From: Bufo bufo
Taxonomy: Eukaryota > Chordata > Amphibia > Anura > Bufonidae
Direction: 5' to 3'
Length of the DNA: 64,000 nt
Assembly (NCBI RefSeq): GCF_905171765.1
Contig: NC_053390.1
Location: forward strand, 139,781,468 to 139,845,467
Made by a program: the position numbers and the translations under genes. This document shows positions 1-10,529 of the stretch, in pieces. Position 1 is the stretch's first letter. Every line of letters begins with the position of its first letter. The notes below the pieces were generated by a model. The model did no database searches and was not told the DNA's origin. It saw only the letters and a program-made list of their open reading frames with translations.

Positions 1-599
1 CGGGTCTCACCACTGGGGATAGGTGCCTGGAGGGGGTGGGCAGGGAGGCTGCGCTGATTTTTCTGCGCGGTCCCACAAGCGAACGTGGATCTGGCGGCAA
101 GGGACCTGAACAAGGGAATGCTAGTATAAATGTTGTCCACGTACACGTGGGTACATAGGGTCCCACACGAGTTTCCCGCTAACACCCAGAGTGGGGGGAC
201 ATTCTGGGGGTTGAATAAGGGAATCTGGGGTGTCTAGGGTCTGAAAGCTGAAACAAAAAAGTTTAGAATAAAAGTGCTTTTTTTTTTTTTCCTAACTAAC
301 TTTTCCCTTCTATCCCTGCCTAACGGTGCCTCTCCCTTACTGACCCTAACCTACCTGGAGGGCGATGGGTGCAGGAGGGTGATGGATTACGATTAGGGGG
401 GAACTCAGGAGCTGGTACTGGACGGTGCTGCAGGGTGCTCGTGCAGAACAGGAAAAGGAGGGGAGAGAGGAGCGCAGGAAGTTTGAATCTCGCGCCTCTC
501 TCCCCTTCACCAATCAGCACCCTGGACAGCAGCATTCAGCACCAGGGCCAGCACCGCCTCTTCAAATCTTCGGACTGTGATTGGTGGTATATAATCATG
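1..599. other. No gene recognised
   Basis: I see no coding region, RNA gene or mobile-element boundary. There is a T-run near 280-290 and CCAAT-like and GC-rich stretches near 500-590, but nothing that decides a function. Short open frames on both strands around 320-680 overlap each other and lack recognisable motifs. Confidence 0.4.
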
Positions 600-899
600 C
601 CACCGATCGCAGTCTTTTTCCAGTTCATCGGGTCACCGGAGACCCGAATGGACTGGAAATGCAGCAAACCGCAGGTCTGAATTGACCTGCGGTTTTCTGC
701 GATCGCCGATACGGGGGGTCAAATGACCCCCCCTGGCGTTGTTATAGGATGCTGGCTGAATGATTTCAGCCGGCATCCTGTTCCGATTAACCCCCGCGGC
801 GCCGGAATCGCAATTTAAAGCCATGACGTACCGGTACATCATGTGTCCTTAAGGACTCGGGAAACATGCCGTACCAGTACGTCATGTGTCCTTAAGGGG
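600..899 (+). mobile_element. Right end of a TTAA-flanked DNA element (copy A)
   Basis: This is the right terminus of a family that recurs at 37.9-38.3 kb and 60.9-61.2 kb. All three share a hairpin in which AACCGCAGGTC and GACCTGCGGTT flank a short spacer (about 665-700 here), then a run of G or C, then TACCGGTAC-type palindromes and a terminal CCTTAAGGGG. The end is followed directly by TTAA (900-903). The 61.2 kb copy is also followed by TTAA and the left end at 27,490 is preceded by TTAA, so the family behaves like a piggyBac-type TTAA-specific element. No transposase is present. The left part is missing and the left boundary is approximate. Confidence 0.7.
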
Positions 900-903
900 T
901 TAA

Positions 904-1640
904 GGTCCATATTCCTGTGGCCTAAAATAAAAAATTTCTAGGCTCCAACAGGGCACTTTTCAGAGAATTTAACTTTAATATGCATAAAAATGTCCACTGA
1001 TTAAGATACATATTTTTTGTTGAAATTGTTGTCATTGATTTCCCTCTAGTGTGTCACTGTCCATGTTCTGGGACTATTTGTACACTTCTACTAAGTATTT
1101 GTTGGCTGAAAATATGAGCTGAAGGTTTTTCAAATTCGCCTGCCATTAAAGTAAATGGGGCCTGCTGCGAACTTGCGGTTCGCGAACATTTGATCGCGTT
1201 CGCGAACTGTCCCGGCCAATGTTCGTCCATCACTATTGCACACTACAGGAAAAAGCGCTGGCCTATTTGGTGGCAGGGAGTGCACCTAGGCTAGTACTTT
1301 TTCCTATAGCGTGCAAGCACGACTACCACTGATGGATTGCAGGGTGGTCATAATCATGGAAATGAGCAGTGTATAATGTGATGGGAAAATTAATCCAGGC
1401 ATCAAAGGAAGCAAAATTGATAAGTTTGGAAAAAATTTATTCACCCAAGTTAGCCAAGAAATTTGATTTGTTACGAATTAATTAGTCACAAATCGCTATA
1501 AATCAGGTATACCCAGGCCACTCTGCCTTAGGGAAGCCACAGGGAGTGGGCGTACTGCGGGCGGATTGTGGCCACATTGCGGTGAAGAACCATGTGGTCA
1601 AATAGCCCATAGGTGCCTTTCATTTAATAATGAAGACTGC
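904..1640. other. Mostly unique sequence with a hAT-like end fragment
   Basis: No gene is recognised. Around 1120-1236 is a segment rich in TTCGCGAAC-type words ending TCCATCACTA. This resembles the right end of hAT-type elements elsewhere in the window (TAGTGATGGA when reverse-complemented). I could not find its partner end or a duplication, so it is only a fragment. The last 5 bases (ACTGC) are the left target-site copy of the next element. Confidence 0.35.
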
Positions 1641-2288
1641 TGTCACGACCGATATCCCAGCAGCAGTCGTGTCGCACCAGACGGAGGGGAAGGGGGACCC
1701 TTATCTACGGATGGGAATAGTATAGCCACCCCTGACTAACCCTAAGCTGGCACCAGTCTGCCCTGATACCCTAGACGGGGTGTGAACCCGTGCGGCGAGC
1801 AGGATGCCTAAACCCTCAGTCACCCTAACAAGCCTAGAGTGGGGAAAGGCCGATGGGAGCACTAGTCACCATCACTCATGTCTAGGAGAACAGCAGGGGA
1901 AGACAGCAACAAACAAACTATAGCAGAGATAGACTTATCCAGTCACGAGCAGAGAAGGCGATCCCAATCACGACAGTCCACGCCGGACAAGAGCTCCACA
2001 GCAACACCATCAAACGATCTCCTTCAAAGGTCAGAATAGAACTGGAAGTAAGGACTATATCTGGCAATGACTGCAAGTGAAACTGAAACTAATATAGTAG
2101 CTGGGAGTGGCAGACAGGACTCACCTGAGAAGGATGCCTACAAACTCCCAGTCAGGACAAAAAGGTTCACAAGGCAAAACCCGGATGACATACCCTGAAC
2201 CATGGAGCAAACTCACAAGCTATCGCGAGTAGCAAGTCGCTGCGACCTTCTCCTCCCAGACCTGTCTGGATCAGTCACAGTCGTGACA
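1641..2288. mobile_element. Solo-LTR-like element, TGTCAC...GTGACA, 5-bp TSD
   Basis: The element starts TGTCACGAC and ends GTCGTGACA and is flanked by the direct repeat ACTGC (1636-1640 and 2289-2293). Terminal TG/CA with short inverted ends and a 5-bp target duplication is the signature of an integrated LTR. At 648 bp it would be a solo LTR left after recombination. A second element with the same end style lies at 48,538-49,115. No internal retroelement sequence or primer-binding site adjoins it, so a non-LTR-type DNA element with 5-bp TSD remains possible. Orientation is undetermined. Confidence 0.65.
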
Positions 2289-2293
2289 ACTGC

Positions 2294-3473
2294 AGTGTAT
2301 AGTCCTTCTTGATTGTTAATGTCCACGCAACACTTTTAAACAGGGGCTATTGCTGGTATGGGGATTGGCTGGTTAGATTATTGCTGTTTGTGCCTACAAT
2401 CTCCTGCGGGTTGTTTGACAGTAAACACAGAATATTAATCAGATCTGGCATACCCACTTTTCCAACCCCAGCGCTCTCCTGCCCTACAGGTGGGAGCCCT
2501 TCTTCTGCAATCTTCTTTTCCTCCATCAGGAACATCCAGCTCCTCCTCTCTCTGCATCTTGCTGACTTTACTAGGACATGGATACTTTGAATGATGATTT
2601 GGAAGAAGTAAAGCCAGCAAAAGAACAGGATGGTCATCATTAAGACCTGGCCCTTCTAAGAGGTGCAGACAAGATGACATTGGTTTGCACGCAAGGCACC
2701 GGAATAATAAAGGCTTCCATCTTATTAGTATTAAATTACATATCTTAGTTTACAGATAATGTAGGAATAAATAAAACTGACGCAACATAATTCTCCCTGA
2801 ACTTCCCCTCTCCAATATTCTTCTATTAATCATTTTCAGCAACACTGTCCCTAGCGCATGAGCACTTGCCACGTCTCTCCCTATGCTCAGCTCACAAGAA
2901 AATTACGGAGACTGCGTGGGATGAAAGGTTTTATAGGGCTGTGACATCACGGGGAATGGCTATCTGCTGGTTGGTTTCACGGCATTATGGGTCATCTTGT
3001 GTTTCCAGTTTTCTTAAGTTCAATTTGTAACACGTGCAGCCGCCATTTTAGGAAAAAATTGATTCGTTACCACGAAGCATGAGGAAATTAGGATTTGTTG
3101 CAAATCTAATGTTTCCTAAACTTCGGACCAAATTCCACTTCGAATGCTTCGCTTTCTTCAACAATAATAACAATACATTGGTAAGTGCCTTGTGTTAACT
3201 TCATCTACATAATACATTCTTTTTGCTGAAGTGAGACAATCCCTTTAAGAGGCCACAGGTGAGAACGCGCTCCCTAAGGAAACAGAGATTGTAGCAATGG
3301 AGACAGCAGCTTGCAGCATGGTGAGTAGCAGGGCAACAGCAGGCATGGACTGCTGACCTAACAACTAGGCAGATAGGGAAGCTATAAAAACAATTCAGAA
3401 TGATTGGTGTTTTGGTCATTGGTAATGAAGAGGCTAATGGAAACAACATTGGTGGCCTATGCAAGTGAACACA
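2294..3473. other. Non-coding, with a relic hAT-family segment
   Basis: No gene is recognised. About 2820-3170 resembles, in reverse complement, the left end of the hAT at 26,445: it shares the phrases around ATAGGGCTGTGACATCA, CGCCATTTTAGGAAAAAAT and TTCGTTACCACGAAGC. It ends near TTCAACAATA. It is an older, degraded copy of that family. The rest shows nothing I can name. Confidence 0.4.
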
Positions 3474-3477
3474 TTAA

Positions 3478-3941
3478 AGAGGACCTTTCACTAGATTAAA
3501 AAATCTAAACTAACTATACAGACATGGAGAGCGGCGCCCAGGGATCCCCCTGCACTTACTATTATCCCTGGGCGCCGCTCCGTTCGTCCGGTATAGCATC
3601 CAGTATCTTCATATGTTAGGCTCCACCCAGTGGAACCTGCCGGCGTCTCTTTCTCCCATGCTGTAGCACTGGCCAATCTCAGCGCTCAGCTCATAGCCTG
3701 AGAGGTTTTTTTTTCTCTCAGGCTATGAGCTGAGCGCTGCGATTGGCCAGCGCTACAGCATGGGAGAAAGAGACGCCGGCAGGTTCCACTGGGTGGAGCC
3801 TAACATATGAAGATACCGGAGCCTATACCGGGCGAACGGAGCGGCGCCCAGGGATAATAGTAAGTGCAAGGGGATCCCTGGGCGCCGATCTCCATGTCTG
3901 TATAGTTAGTTTAGATTTTTTTATCTAGTGAAAGGTCCTCT
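3478..3941. mobile_element. Fold-back TTAA element, 464 bp
   Basis: The whole element is an inverted repeat with arms of about 230 bp around a short T-rich centre near 3705-3717. Its ends are AGAGGACCTTTCAC and the reverse complement. Both sides carry TTAA (3474-3477 and 3942-3945), as expected of a piggyBac-type target duplication. The two arms differ by only a few substitutions, so the insertion is fairly young or the arms are kept alike. Mirror-image open frames of 61 codons in the arms are a by-product of the palindrome, not genes. Confidence 0.85.
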
Positions 3942-3989
3942 TTAAATATGAGTCAATTATCTAGTGATTTACTGACTTCTTCAGGTTCT

Positions 3990-4318
3990 AGCTCTATACC
4001 TCAAGCACCATACCAAACCTCTAAATAATCAGACCCCAAAATAAATATAGACCCCAGCATAATCCAGGAATGCACCCCCAAAAAACCAAGACAAAAATAA
4101 ATGCAGAGCCAAGCTGAAAAGTAACAGACCCCAGAATAAATTAATACCCCCAAATCCCTAAATAAATATTAAACCGGACCAAACACCAGAATATATTCAG
4201 ATGCCAGATCAGAACCCCCAAATAATTACAGACGCCAAAATAAAAAAAGACCCCAGAATAAGTACAGAACCCCAAAATACCTACAGACTCCAGATCCTCT
4301 AAATCAAAACAGAATAAA
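3990..4318. repeat. Degenerate AC-rich satellite, first block
   Basis: Irregular units around ACCCCAGAATAAATACAG recur every 25-35 bases with much decay. The same units resume at 12,182-12,890 and 13,735-13,850. I infer that these were one array, later split by the mobile elements from 4,321 to 12,176 and from 12,896 to 13,730. Confidence 0.7.
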
Positions 4319-4584
4319 TACAGTATCTCACAAAAGTGAGTACAACCCTCATATTTTTTATATATTTTATTATATCTTTTCAAGGGACAACACTGAAGAT
4401 ATGACACTTTGATACAATGTAAAGTAGTCAGTGTACAGCCTATATAGCAGTGTAAATTTGGTGTGCCCTCAAAATAATTCAACACAGAGCCATTAATGTC
4501 TAAACCGCTGGCAACAAAAGTCCGTACACACCTAAATAAAAATGACCAAATTATGCCTAAAGTGTCAATATTTTGTGTAGCCAC

Positions 4585-5502
4585 CATTATTTTCCAGCAC
4601 TGCCTTAGCTCTCTTGGGCATGGAGTTCAATAGATCTTCACAGGTTGCCACTGGAATCCTCTTCTACTCCTCCATGATGACATCACAGAGCTGGTGGATG
4701 ATAGAGACCTTGCGCTCCTCCACTTTCCGTTTGAGGATGCCCCACAGATGCTCAATAGGGTTGGCCAGTCCAGTACTTTGACCTTCTTTAGCAAGGCAGT
4801 GGTCATCTTGGAGGTGTGTTTGGAGTTGTTATCATCTTGGAATACTGCCCTGCACCCCAGTTTCTGAAGGGAGGGGATCATGTTCTGCTTTAGTATGTCA
4901 CAGTAGATGTTGGCATTCATGGTTCCCTCAATGAACTGTAGCTCCCCACAGCTGGCAGCACTCAGCCAACCCCAAACCATGACATTCCAACCACCATGCT
5001 TGACTGTAGTCAAGACACAGTTGTCTTTGTACTCCTCACCTGCCTGCTGCCACACACTTTGACACCATCTGAACCAAATAAGTTTATCTTGGGCATGTCC
5101 TGCGTCATCAGACCACATGACATGGTTGCACATGTCCTTAGTCTGCCTGTCATCAGCAAACTGTTTGCAGGTTTTCGTGTGCATTATCTTTAGAAGAGGT
5201 GTCCTTCTGGAATGTCAGCCATGCAGACCAGTTTGATGCAGGGTGCGGCGTATGGTCTGAGCATTGACAGGCTGACCCCCCACACCTTTAACCCCTGCAG
5301 CAATGCTGGCAGCACTTATACATCTATTTTGAAAAGACAACCTCTGAATATGACGCTGAGCACGTGCACTTATCTCCTTTGGTCTACAATGGCAAGGCCT
5401 TTTCTGAGTGGAACGTGTCTTGTTAAACTGCTGTATGGTCTTGGCCACCATGCTGTAACTTAGTTTCAGGGTGTTGGCAATCTTCTTATAGCCTAAGCCA
5501 GT
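4585..5502 (-). pseudogene. Tc1 transposase, broken (element T1)
   Basis: Family role: a DDE transposase that excises and reinserts its own element at TA. The minus-strand frame from about 5502 down to 5215 encodes the helix-turn-helix region (GYKKIANTLKLSYSMVAKTI). After one stop the frame resumes at 5184 with catalytic-core pieces (MWSDD, VMVWG, FIEGTMNANIYCDILKQ, FQDDN). Near 4770 a frameshift destroys the usual PDLNPIEHLW block, whose codons are still visible in another frame. The first codons lie near 6300, beyond the inserted hAT, and contain two stops. It is dead. Confidence 0.85.
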
Positions 5503-6227
5503 GATGGCTAACCTCTGACACTTCAGCTGTGGTGAAATTATGACTGCCAGCATGCTCCATTCATTTTGAGGGATTTCTGAGAACAGCCAAGCAACTGTAC
5601 ATATTGGGAGTTGTAAGGCATCCCTGCTATACCGATCCAGGCAGGATGAATATAGATAGAGTATATGACTGGAGAAAAGATGGTGGCTAATGACATTAAA
5701 GCTGATGAAGTAAGGCAGTTAGTGAATGGCAACAAATTAGGCAAATTCAGCCAATAACAGGGACTGAAAGAAGCTAACAGTCTGATAGTTAAAAGAAAGA
5801 CACAATTATACTGCCCTCTGTGTGAATCTATAGTATATAATAGTGGTTTCCTATAAAGATATAAATAGCTTCAAACTGAAATAGTGGAGATGGTATGAAT
5901 ACTAATACCCTCACTATACAGTATATCAGTAACAGCCTTCAGTTATATAATACTCCACAGATATAGTAGTTTTATTTTATACAACTAAGTGCTGACTGAA
6001 TTTCTTATATCACAAAGAGTACCTTTTGTTTAACACTATTTTAGAGATTTAATAATAAAGGTAAATGTTTATACTATAATAGGCCAAAAACAGAATCATG
6101 ATAGCCTAAGGCTATTGAAAATTGATATATTAAAAGAATATTCTGGGCCATAAAGTTTTTATTTATTTATTATTATTAAGAAGAGTTGTAGTTTTACCAC
6201 ATCTGGAGTGCCGGAGTTTAGCCATCA
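5502..6227. mobile_element. Small hAT element inserted in T1, itself interrupted
   Basis: The left end CAGTGATGGCTAACC and the right end GTTTAGCCATCAT match the 157-bp hAT element at 15,389. The flanks GCCTAAGC and GCCTAGGC form a near-perfect 8-bp duplication of the transposase gene. A stretch of about 560 bp sits inside, between GAGTTGTA (about 5609-5616) and a second GAGTTGTA (about 6183-6191), and ends in a TTA-rich tail. This looks like a further insertion, possibly a LINE 3' end, but I cannot assign it. Confidence 0.65.
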
Positions 6228-6499
6228 TACGCCTAGGCCATCATCATGTAGGACAACAATTCTCTTTATCAGTTCCTCAGAGAGATCTTTGCCATGAGGT
6301 GCTATGTTGAACTTCCAGTGACCAGTATGAGAGAATGTGAGAGCGATAACACCAAATTTAACATACCTACTCCCCATTCACACTTGAGACCTTGTAACAC
6401 TAACAAGTTACATGACACCGGGGAGGAAAAATGACTGATTGGGAACATTTTGGCCATTTTCACTTAGGGGTGTACTCACTTTTGTTGCCAAACATACAG

Positions 6500-6778
6500 A
6501 TGCAAGGAAAATTTGTAAATAAGACTGGCACTCACGTCTATGTGTACCATATGGAACAATAACAGTTTATTGGAAACATATAATCCGTAGTAATAGTAAC
6601 AATAAAAGATATAAAATACAAATAAAATCGCATAAAACACTAAGTGACTCTAAATGGATCCAAAAGATGGGTCACACAAAGGCTTCAATAGTTTGTGCCT
6701 ATAGTGATGGTTTTTACAAACATAATACTAAAATACGGTAATAAGGGGAAGCTGAGAGGAAAAGTGTAGATCACAATA
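6500..6778. other. Unassigned sequence between T1 end and the next Tc1
   Basis: AT-rich sequence without a recognisable gene. It continues at 7824-8120, where the DD36E Tc1 has split it. It may be part of the 3' region of the minus-strand Penelope-like element, because it lies between the duplicated T1 ends, but no motif proves this. Confidence 0.3.
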
Positions 6779-6780
6779 TA

Positions 6781-7821
6781 CACTCACCTAAAGAATTATT
6801 AGGAACACCATACTAATACGGTGTTGGACCCACTTTTGCCTTCATAACTGCCTTAATTCTATGTGGCATTGATTCCACAAGGTGCTGATAGCATTCGTTA
6901 GAAATGTTGGCCCATATTGATAGGATAGCATCTTGCAGTTGATGGAGATTTGAGGGATGCACATCCAGGGCACGAAGCTCCCATTCCACCAAATCCCAAA
7001 GATGCTCTATTGGGTTGAGATCTGGTGACTGTGGGGGCCATTTTAGTACAGTGAACTCATTGTCATGTTCAAGAAACTTTGTTCGAGCTTTGTGACATGG
7101 TGCATTATCCTGCTGGAAGTAGCCATCAGAGGATGGATACATGTTCTCATTCTGTTTACGCCAAATTCGGACTCTACCATTTGAATGTCTCAACAGAAAT
7201 CGAGACTCATCAGACCAGGCAACATTTTTCCAGTCTTCAACAGTCCAATTTTGGTGAGCTCGTGCAAATTGTAGCCTCTTTTTCCTATTTGTAGTGGAGA
7301 TGAGTGGTACCCGGTGGGGTCTTCTGCTGTTGTAGCCCATCCGCCTCAAGGTTGTGCGTGTTGTGGCTTCACAAATGCTTTGCTGCATACCTCGGTTGTA
7401 ACAAGTGGTTATTTCAGCCAACGTTGCTCTTCTATCAGCTTAAATCAGTCGGTCCATTCTCCTCTGACCTCTAGCATCCACAAGGCATTTTTGCCCACAG
7501 GACTGCCGCATACTGGATGTTTTTCCCTTTTCACACCATTCTTTGTAAACCCTAGAAATGGTTGTGCGTGAAAATCCCAGTAACTGAGCAGATTGTGAAA
7601 TACTCAGACCGGCCCATCTGGCACCAACAACCATGCCACGCTCAAAATTGCTTAAATCACCTTTCTTTCCCATTCTGACATTCAGTTTGGAGTTCAGGAG
7701 ATTGTCTTGACCAGGACCACCCCCCTAAATGCATTGAAGCAACTGCCATGTGATTGGTTGACTAGATAATTGCATTAATGAGAAATAGAACAGGTGTTCC
7801 TAATAATTCTTTAGGTGAGTG
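6781..7821 (-). mobile_element. Tc1-type DNA transposon, DD36E group, copy 1
   Basis: The perfect-looking ends CACTCACCTAAAGAATTATT and its inverse are flanked by TA (6779-6780 and 7822-7823). It is 1,041 bp. The same element occurs at 35,189-37,533. Copy 1 lacks about 170-180 bp of the coding region that copy 2 keeps. Confidence 0.9.
6813..7673 (-). pseudogene. Tc1 transposase with in-frame deletion (DD36E copy 1)
   Basis: The minus-strand frame opens at 7673 (MGKKGDLSNFERGMVVGAR), shows the helix-turn-helix (SISQSAQLLGFSRTTISRVY), meets one stop just after 7440 and continues to 6813. The first catalytic aspartate (AWSDESRF), the second (FQQDNAPCHKA) and the glutamate (PDLNPIEHLWD) are present. 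About 57 codons between the first and second aspartate are missing compared with copy 2. The deletion joins two copies of the MYPS codons, consistent with loss between short direct repeats. A few codons after the second aspartate are lost too. It cannot encode an active enzyme. Confidence 0.9.
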
Positions 7822-7823
7822 TA

Positions 7824-8120
7824 TATCTCTCTTGAACTGCATAAAAAGTCCCTTGATTGGCTGTAGAGAAAGGGAAATCCAAATAGTATGGTGGAAAGAT
7901 CCCCCTCTGGGTTCTGGGGGTACCGTTTTCACAAGGGTAAAAATGTGTTCCTAAGAAAAGTCCAGGTATTTAACTTGAAAAATGGTTAGTCCAAGTGCAC
8001 AGTTAGGACTATATTAATCCAATCATGCAGAGATTAGACTTGGTTAGTCAGATGGAGTATAGGCTGATAATACAGGGTATAGACTTTGTTAGTCGAGTAT
8101 GGACCTGTTGGTCAGGTGAA
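7824..8120. other. Unassigned sequence upstream of the 465-bp duplication
   Basis: Continuation of the sequence interrupted by the DD36E Tc1. It holds several variants of a TTAGTC phrase (TTGGTTAGTCAGAT, TTTGTTAGTCGAGT, TGTTGGTCAGGT), a weak degenerate repeat. No gene is seen. Confidence 0.3.
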
Positions 8121-9017
8121 GATAGTAGAATAGTTCTATGCTGATGTGATATTATATGGTACTTAGCGTCTTACCGGTGTTCTTTTCTCAAAGCCGGTGA
8201 CTGTTGGTTACGTACCACATCAGGCAATGCTACTGCTCACCGCGATGTCCGTGTCTGCGACAACTCACCGGCGTCCTCGCTTGCCGCTAACTATCACGTG
8301 GTCCGGGGCAAGAGTCGCGAGAAGAGACTTTCAGCTGCCGTCTCCAAATTGGAGATGAAGAATCCTGGAGATATAGAACTTCGGAGCGCTCCGGTTTTAC
8401 TTGGTCAGTCCATACAAAGATGTGGCTCGGTGTTTCCAATGAATGAAAAGATGCAGGGGGTGAATCACGCCAGACGCGTTTCGGGGACTGCTTTCCCCTT
8501 CCTCAGTGGCTCTACCCCCATTAGTTCGTCATATCCTTTTATATTCCCTCCAGTAGTCATCAAAAACAGGACTGGACAAGGAAATGATAGTAGAATAGTT
8601 CTATGCTGATGTTATATTATATGGTACTTAGCGTCTTACCGGTGTTCTTTTCTCAAAGCCGGTGACTGTTGGTTACGTACCACATCAGGCAATGCTACTG
8701 CTCACCGCGATGTCCGTGTCTGCGACAACTCACCGGCGTCCTCGCTTGCCGCCAACTATCATGTGGTCCGGGGCAAGAGTCGCGAGAAGAGACTTTCAGC
8801 TGCCGTCTCCAAATTAGAGATGAAGAATCCTGGAGATATAGAACTTCGGAGCGCTCCGGTTTTACTTGGTCAGTCCATACAAAGATGTGACTCGGTATTT
8901 CCAATGAATGAAAAGATGCAGGGGGTGAATCACACCAGACGCGTTTCAGGGACTGCTTTCCCCTTCCTCAGTGGCACTACCCCCATTAGTTCGTCATATC
9001 CTTTTATATTCCCTCCG
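8121..9017. repeat. Direct duplication, about 430 bp at 465-bp spacing
   Basis: Two copies, starting GATAGTAGAATAG at 8121 and again at 8586, are nearly identical and separated by about 30 bp. They lie just beyond the 3' end of the minus-strand Penelope-like coding region. Penelope-like elements often carry tandem terminal repeats (pLTRs), so this pair is most simply read as such, but I have no independent proof. Open frames inside (103 and 85 codons, identical apart from a few residues) follow from the duplication. Confidence 0.6.
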
Positions 9018-9188
9018 TGACGTGGTGCATGATGGGCTCCGATGTGTTCCTGACAGGAATATATTGGCAAAAGTCTCAGCTTTTAATATCTGCTTGTATG
9101 ACTAGCTAGTATAGTCAGTGGCATATCCGTTTGGTGCTTTTTCTTCTGTAATTTATATCATTGGATGAGAGGCACACAACCCGAGTGT

Positions 9189-9824
9189 TCAAAGGAATCC
9201 AAAGATCTCCAACTCAGCATTTAATCCAGCTGGGACCATACTGTCGAAATCGTAGATCCGTCTGGACTCGGCTCTGGACATTCTCTCAATATGTTTTATT
9301 CCTCTCCAGTATTTGTCTATCCTCTCCAATGCCATGAAAGTGAGTCCTCTGGAGTCCTGATTATGGACCTCTTTAAAATGCTTTGAAAGTGAGTGTTTTA
9401 AATATCCTTTTTTGATATTAGTTAGATGTTCGGATATCCTCACTTTCAAAGTTCTTTTAGTTCTCCCGATGTACTGTTTTGAGCACGGACATTGGATGAG
9501 ATAGACAACACTGGTCGAGTTACAAGTGAGAAAATGTTTGATCTCTAGCGAGAAGGAGTTTTGTGTTGAGTGAACCTTTTTTATACTTTTTGGAACTTTG
9601 GTGTTTTTACAGCCTAAACACTGGCCACATCTGTAAAAACCTTTAAGGTTTATCCAATTTGTTATTCCCAGAGTCTTATTGGATTTTGGTTTGATTGATG
9701 GAGCAATTTTTATGCCCAAATTGGGTGCTTTCGTGTACGTGATCTGCGGTGTAGATGGTATTAGTGTACCTATTGTTTTGTCTTGTAACAAGTGGTGCCA
9801 GTGTCGTTTCACTATCTCTTCCAT
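9189..9824 (-). pseudogene. GIY-YIG endonuclease domain of a Penelope-like element
   Basis: The 211-codon minus-strand frame has a CGQCLGCKN zinc-finger-like motif at about residues 66-74. After a spacer comes the endonuclease core: VVYLIQCPCSKQYIGRT holds the two short strands that replace GIY and YIG, and KVRISEHLTNIKKG follows with the conserved arginine and the histidine region. In this class the domain nicks DNA to prime reverse transcription. The frame is open over its whole length. It was once joined to the RT 5' of it, but stops now separate them (9,825-10,047). Confidence 0.85.
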
Positions 9825-10047
9825 CTCCCTATGTTGTGTGGTATATGGCAGGATAAGTCTAAATTGGGATTCAACTTGTGTTTTCTGTCCCGGTTTTGAT
9901 GTGAAAAAAAGAACTCCTAGGTAGACGCCTCACATTCTCTAATGCTCCATCTAACAATGAACTGGGATATTGTTTCATCAAAAAATTTATTTTTAAGGTC
10001 AATGCTTTGGCTTCAAACTGAGAGTTCTCTGTATAGTTTCGTTTTAG

Positions 10048-10500
10048 TCAACGGAACTGTCTGAATGGGATGTTCAATAGCCAATTGGGTAAATGACAAC
10101 TTGAAAGTAGAATGAAGGAGTTCTTGGCTGTCAGTTTTTGATAGGTTTTACATATATATCTATTCTCTTTTTTCTTAATTGACAGATCCAAGAACTCTTC
10201 TTCTTCTGCATTAATGTTAGCAGTAAAGGACAAGTTGAGGTCATTAATATTCAATTTGGCTATGAAGGACCGCAGATCTTCTTCTTCTCCCTTCCAAACT
10301 AAAATAACATCATCTATATATCTAAGCCAGAGCACCAGGTCGCCCCCTCGATATGGATCAATGCACACCTGCTCCCATTGGGCCAGGGACAAGTTTGCAT
10401 AACTGGGGGCGAACCTGGTGCCCATGGCGGTCCCTTTAATCTGCAGGTAAAAATTTTCCTCAAAATAAAAAATAATTGTGTTCTAAGATGTGTCCTATTC
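10048..10500 (-). pseudogene. Reverse transcriptase fragment of a Penelope-like element
   Basis: The open part (10,425-10,048, 125 codons) starts MGTRFAPSYANLSLAQWE, the class-typical block before the palm. It is followed by LWLRYIDDVILVWKG with the catalytic YIDD, and then EEEEFLDLSIKK. About 25 further codons upstream are recognisable to about 10,500 but contain a stop. Fingers and the first palm motif are gone. The frame ends in stops before the endonuclease. It is non-functional. Confidence 0.85.
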
Positions 10501-10529
10501 CTTCTAAGATAAAGTCAATTTGTTCTGGT

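Larger units (their letters stand above)
4321..6499 (-). mobile_element. Tc1-like DNA transposon (element T1), interrupted
   Basis: The element starts after TA (4319-4320) with CAGTATCTCACAAAAGTGAG. A matching CACTTTTGTTGCCAAACA end lies at 6475-6496. A near-identical second copy of that end is at 10,530-10,580, just where the host satellite resumes after the next transposon. The true right end may therefore be the later copy, with the intervening sequence inserted. The transposase gene runs on the minus strand and is cut by a small hAT at about 5502-6227. Confidence 0.75.
9018..10500 (-). mobile_element. Penelope-like retroelement, 5'-truncated
   Basis: Reading on the minus strand, a reverse-transcriptase segment (10,500-10,048) is followed by a linker and a GIY-YIG endonuclease (9,824-9,189), then a 3' untranslated stretch (9,188-9,018). 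That 3' stretch is shared with the terminal-repeat block at 46.5-48.0 kb (words such as CATCATGCACCACGTCAC and CCAATATATTCCTGTCAG). RT upstream of a C-terminal GIY-YIG domain is diagnostic for this class. Everything 5' of the RT palm is missing, a usual outcome of incomplete reverse transcription. Confidence 0.85.

Noticed and set aside
4141..4587. 148-codon minus frame rich in Tyr, Cys and Phe
   Set aside because: It crosses the border between the degenerate satellite and the Tc1 end and has no motif.
8298..9020. Two similar frames (103 and 85 codons) as a duplicated gene
   Set aside because: They are the same frame in the two copies of the 465-bp duplication, without a recognisable domain. 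The opposite strand is the coding strand of the neighbouring retroelement.
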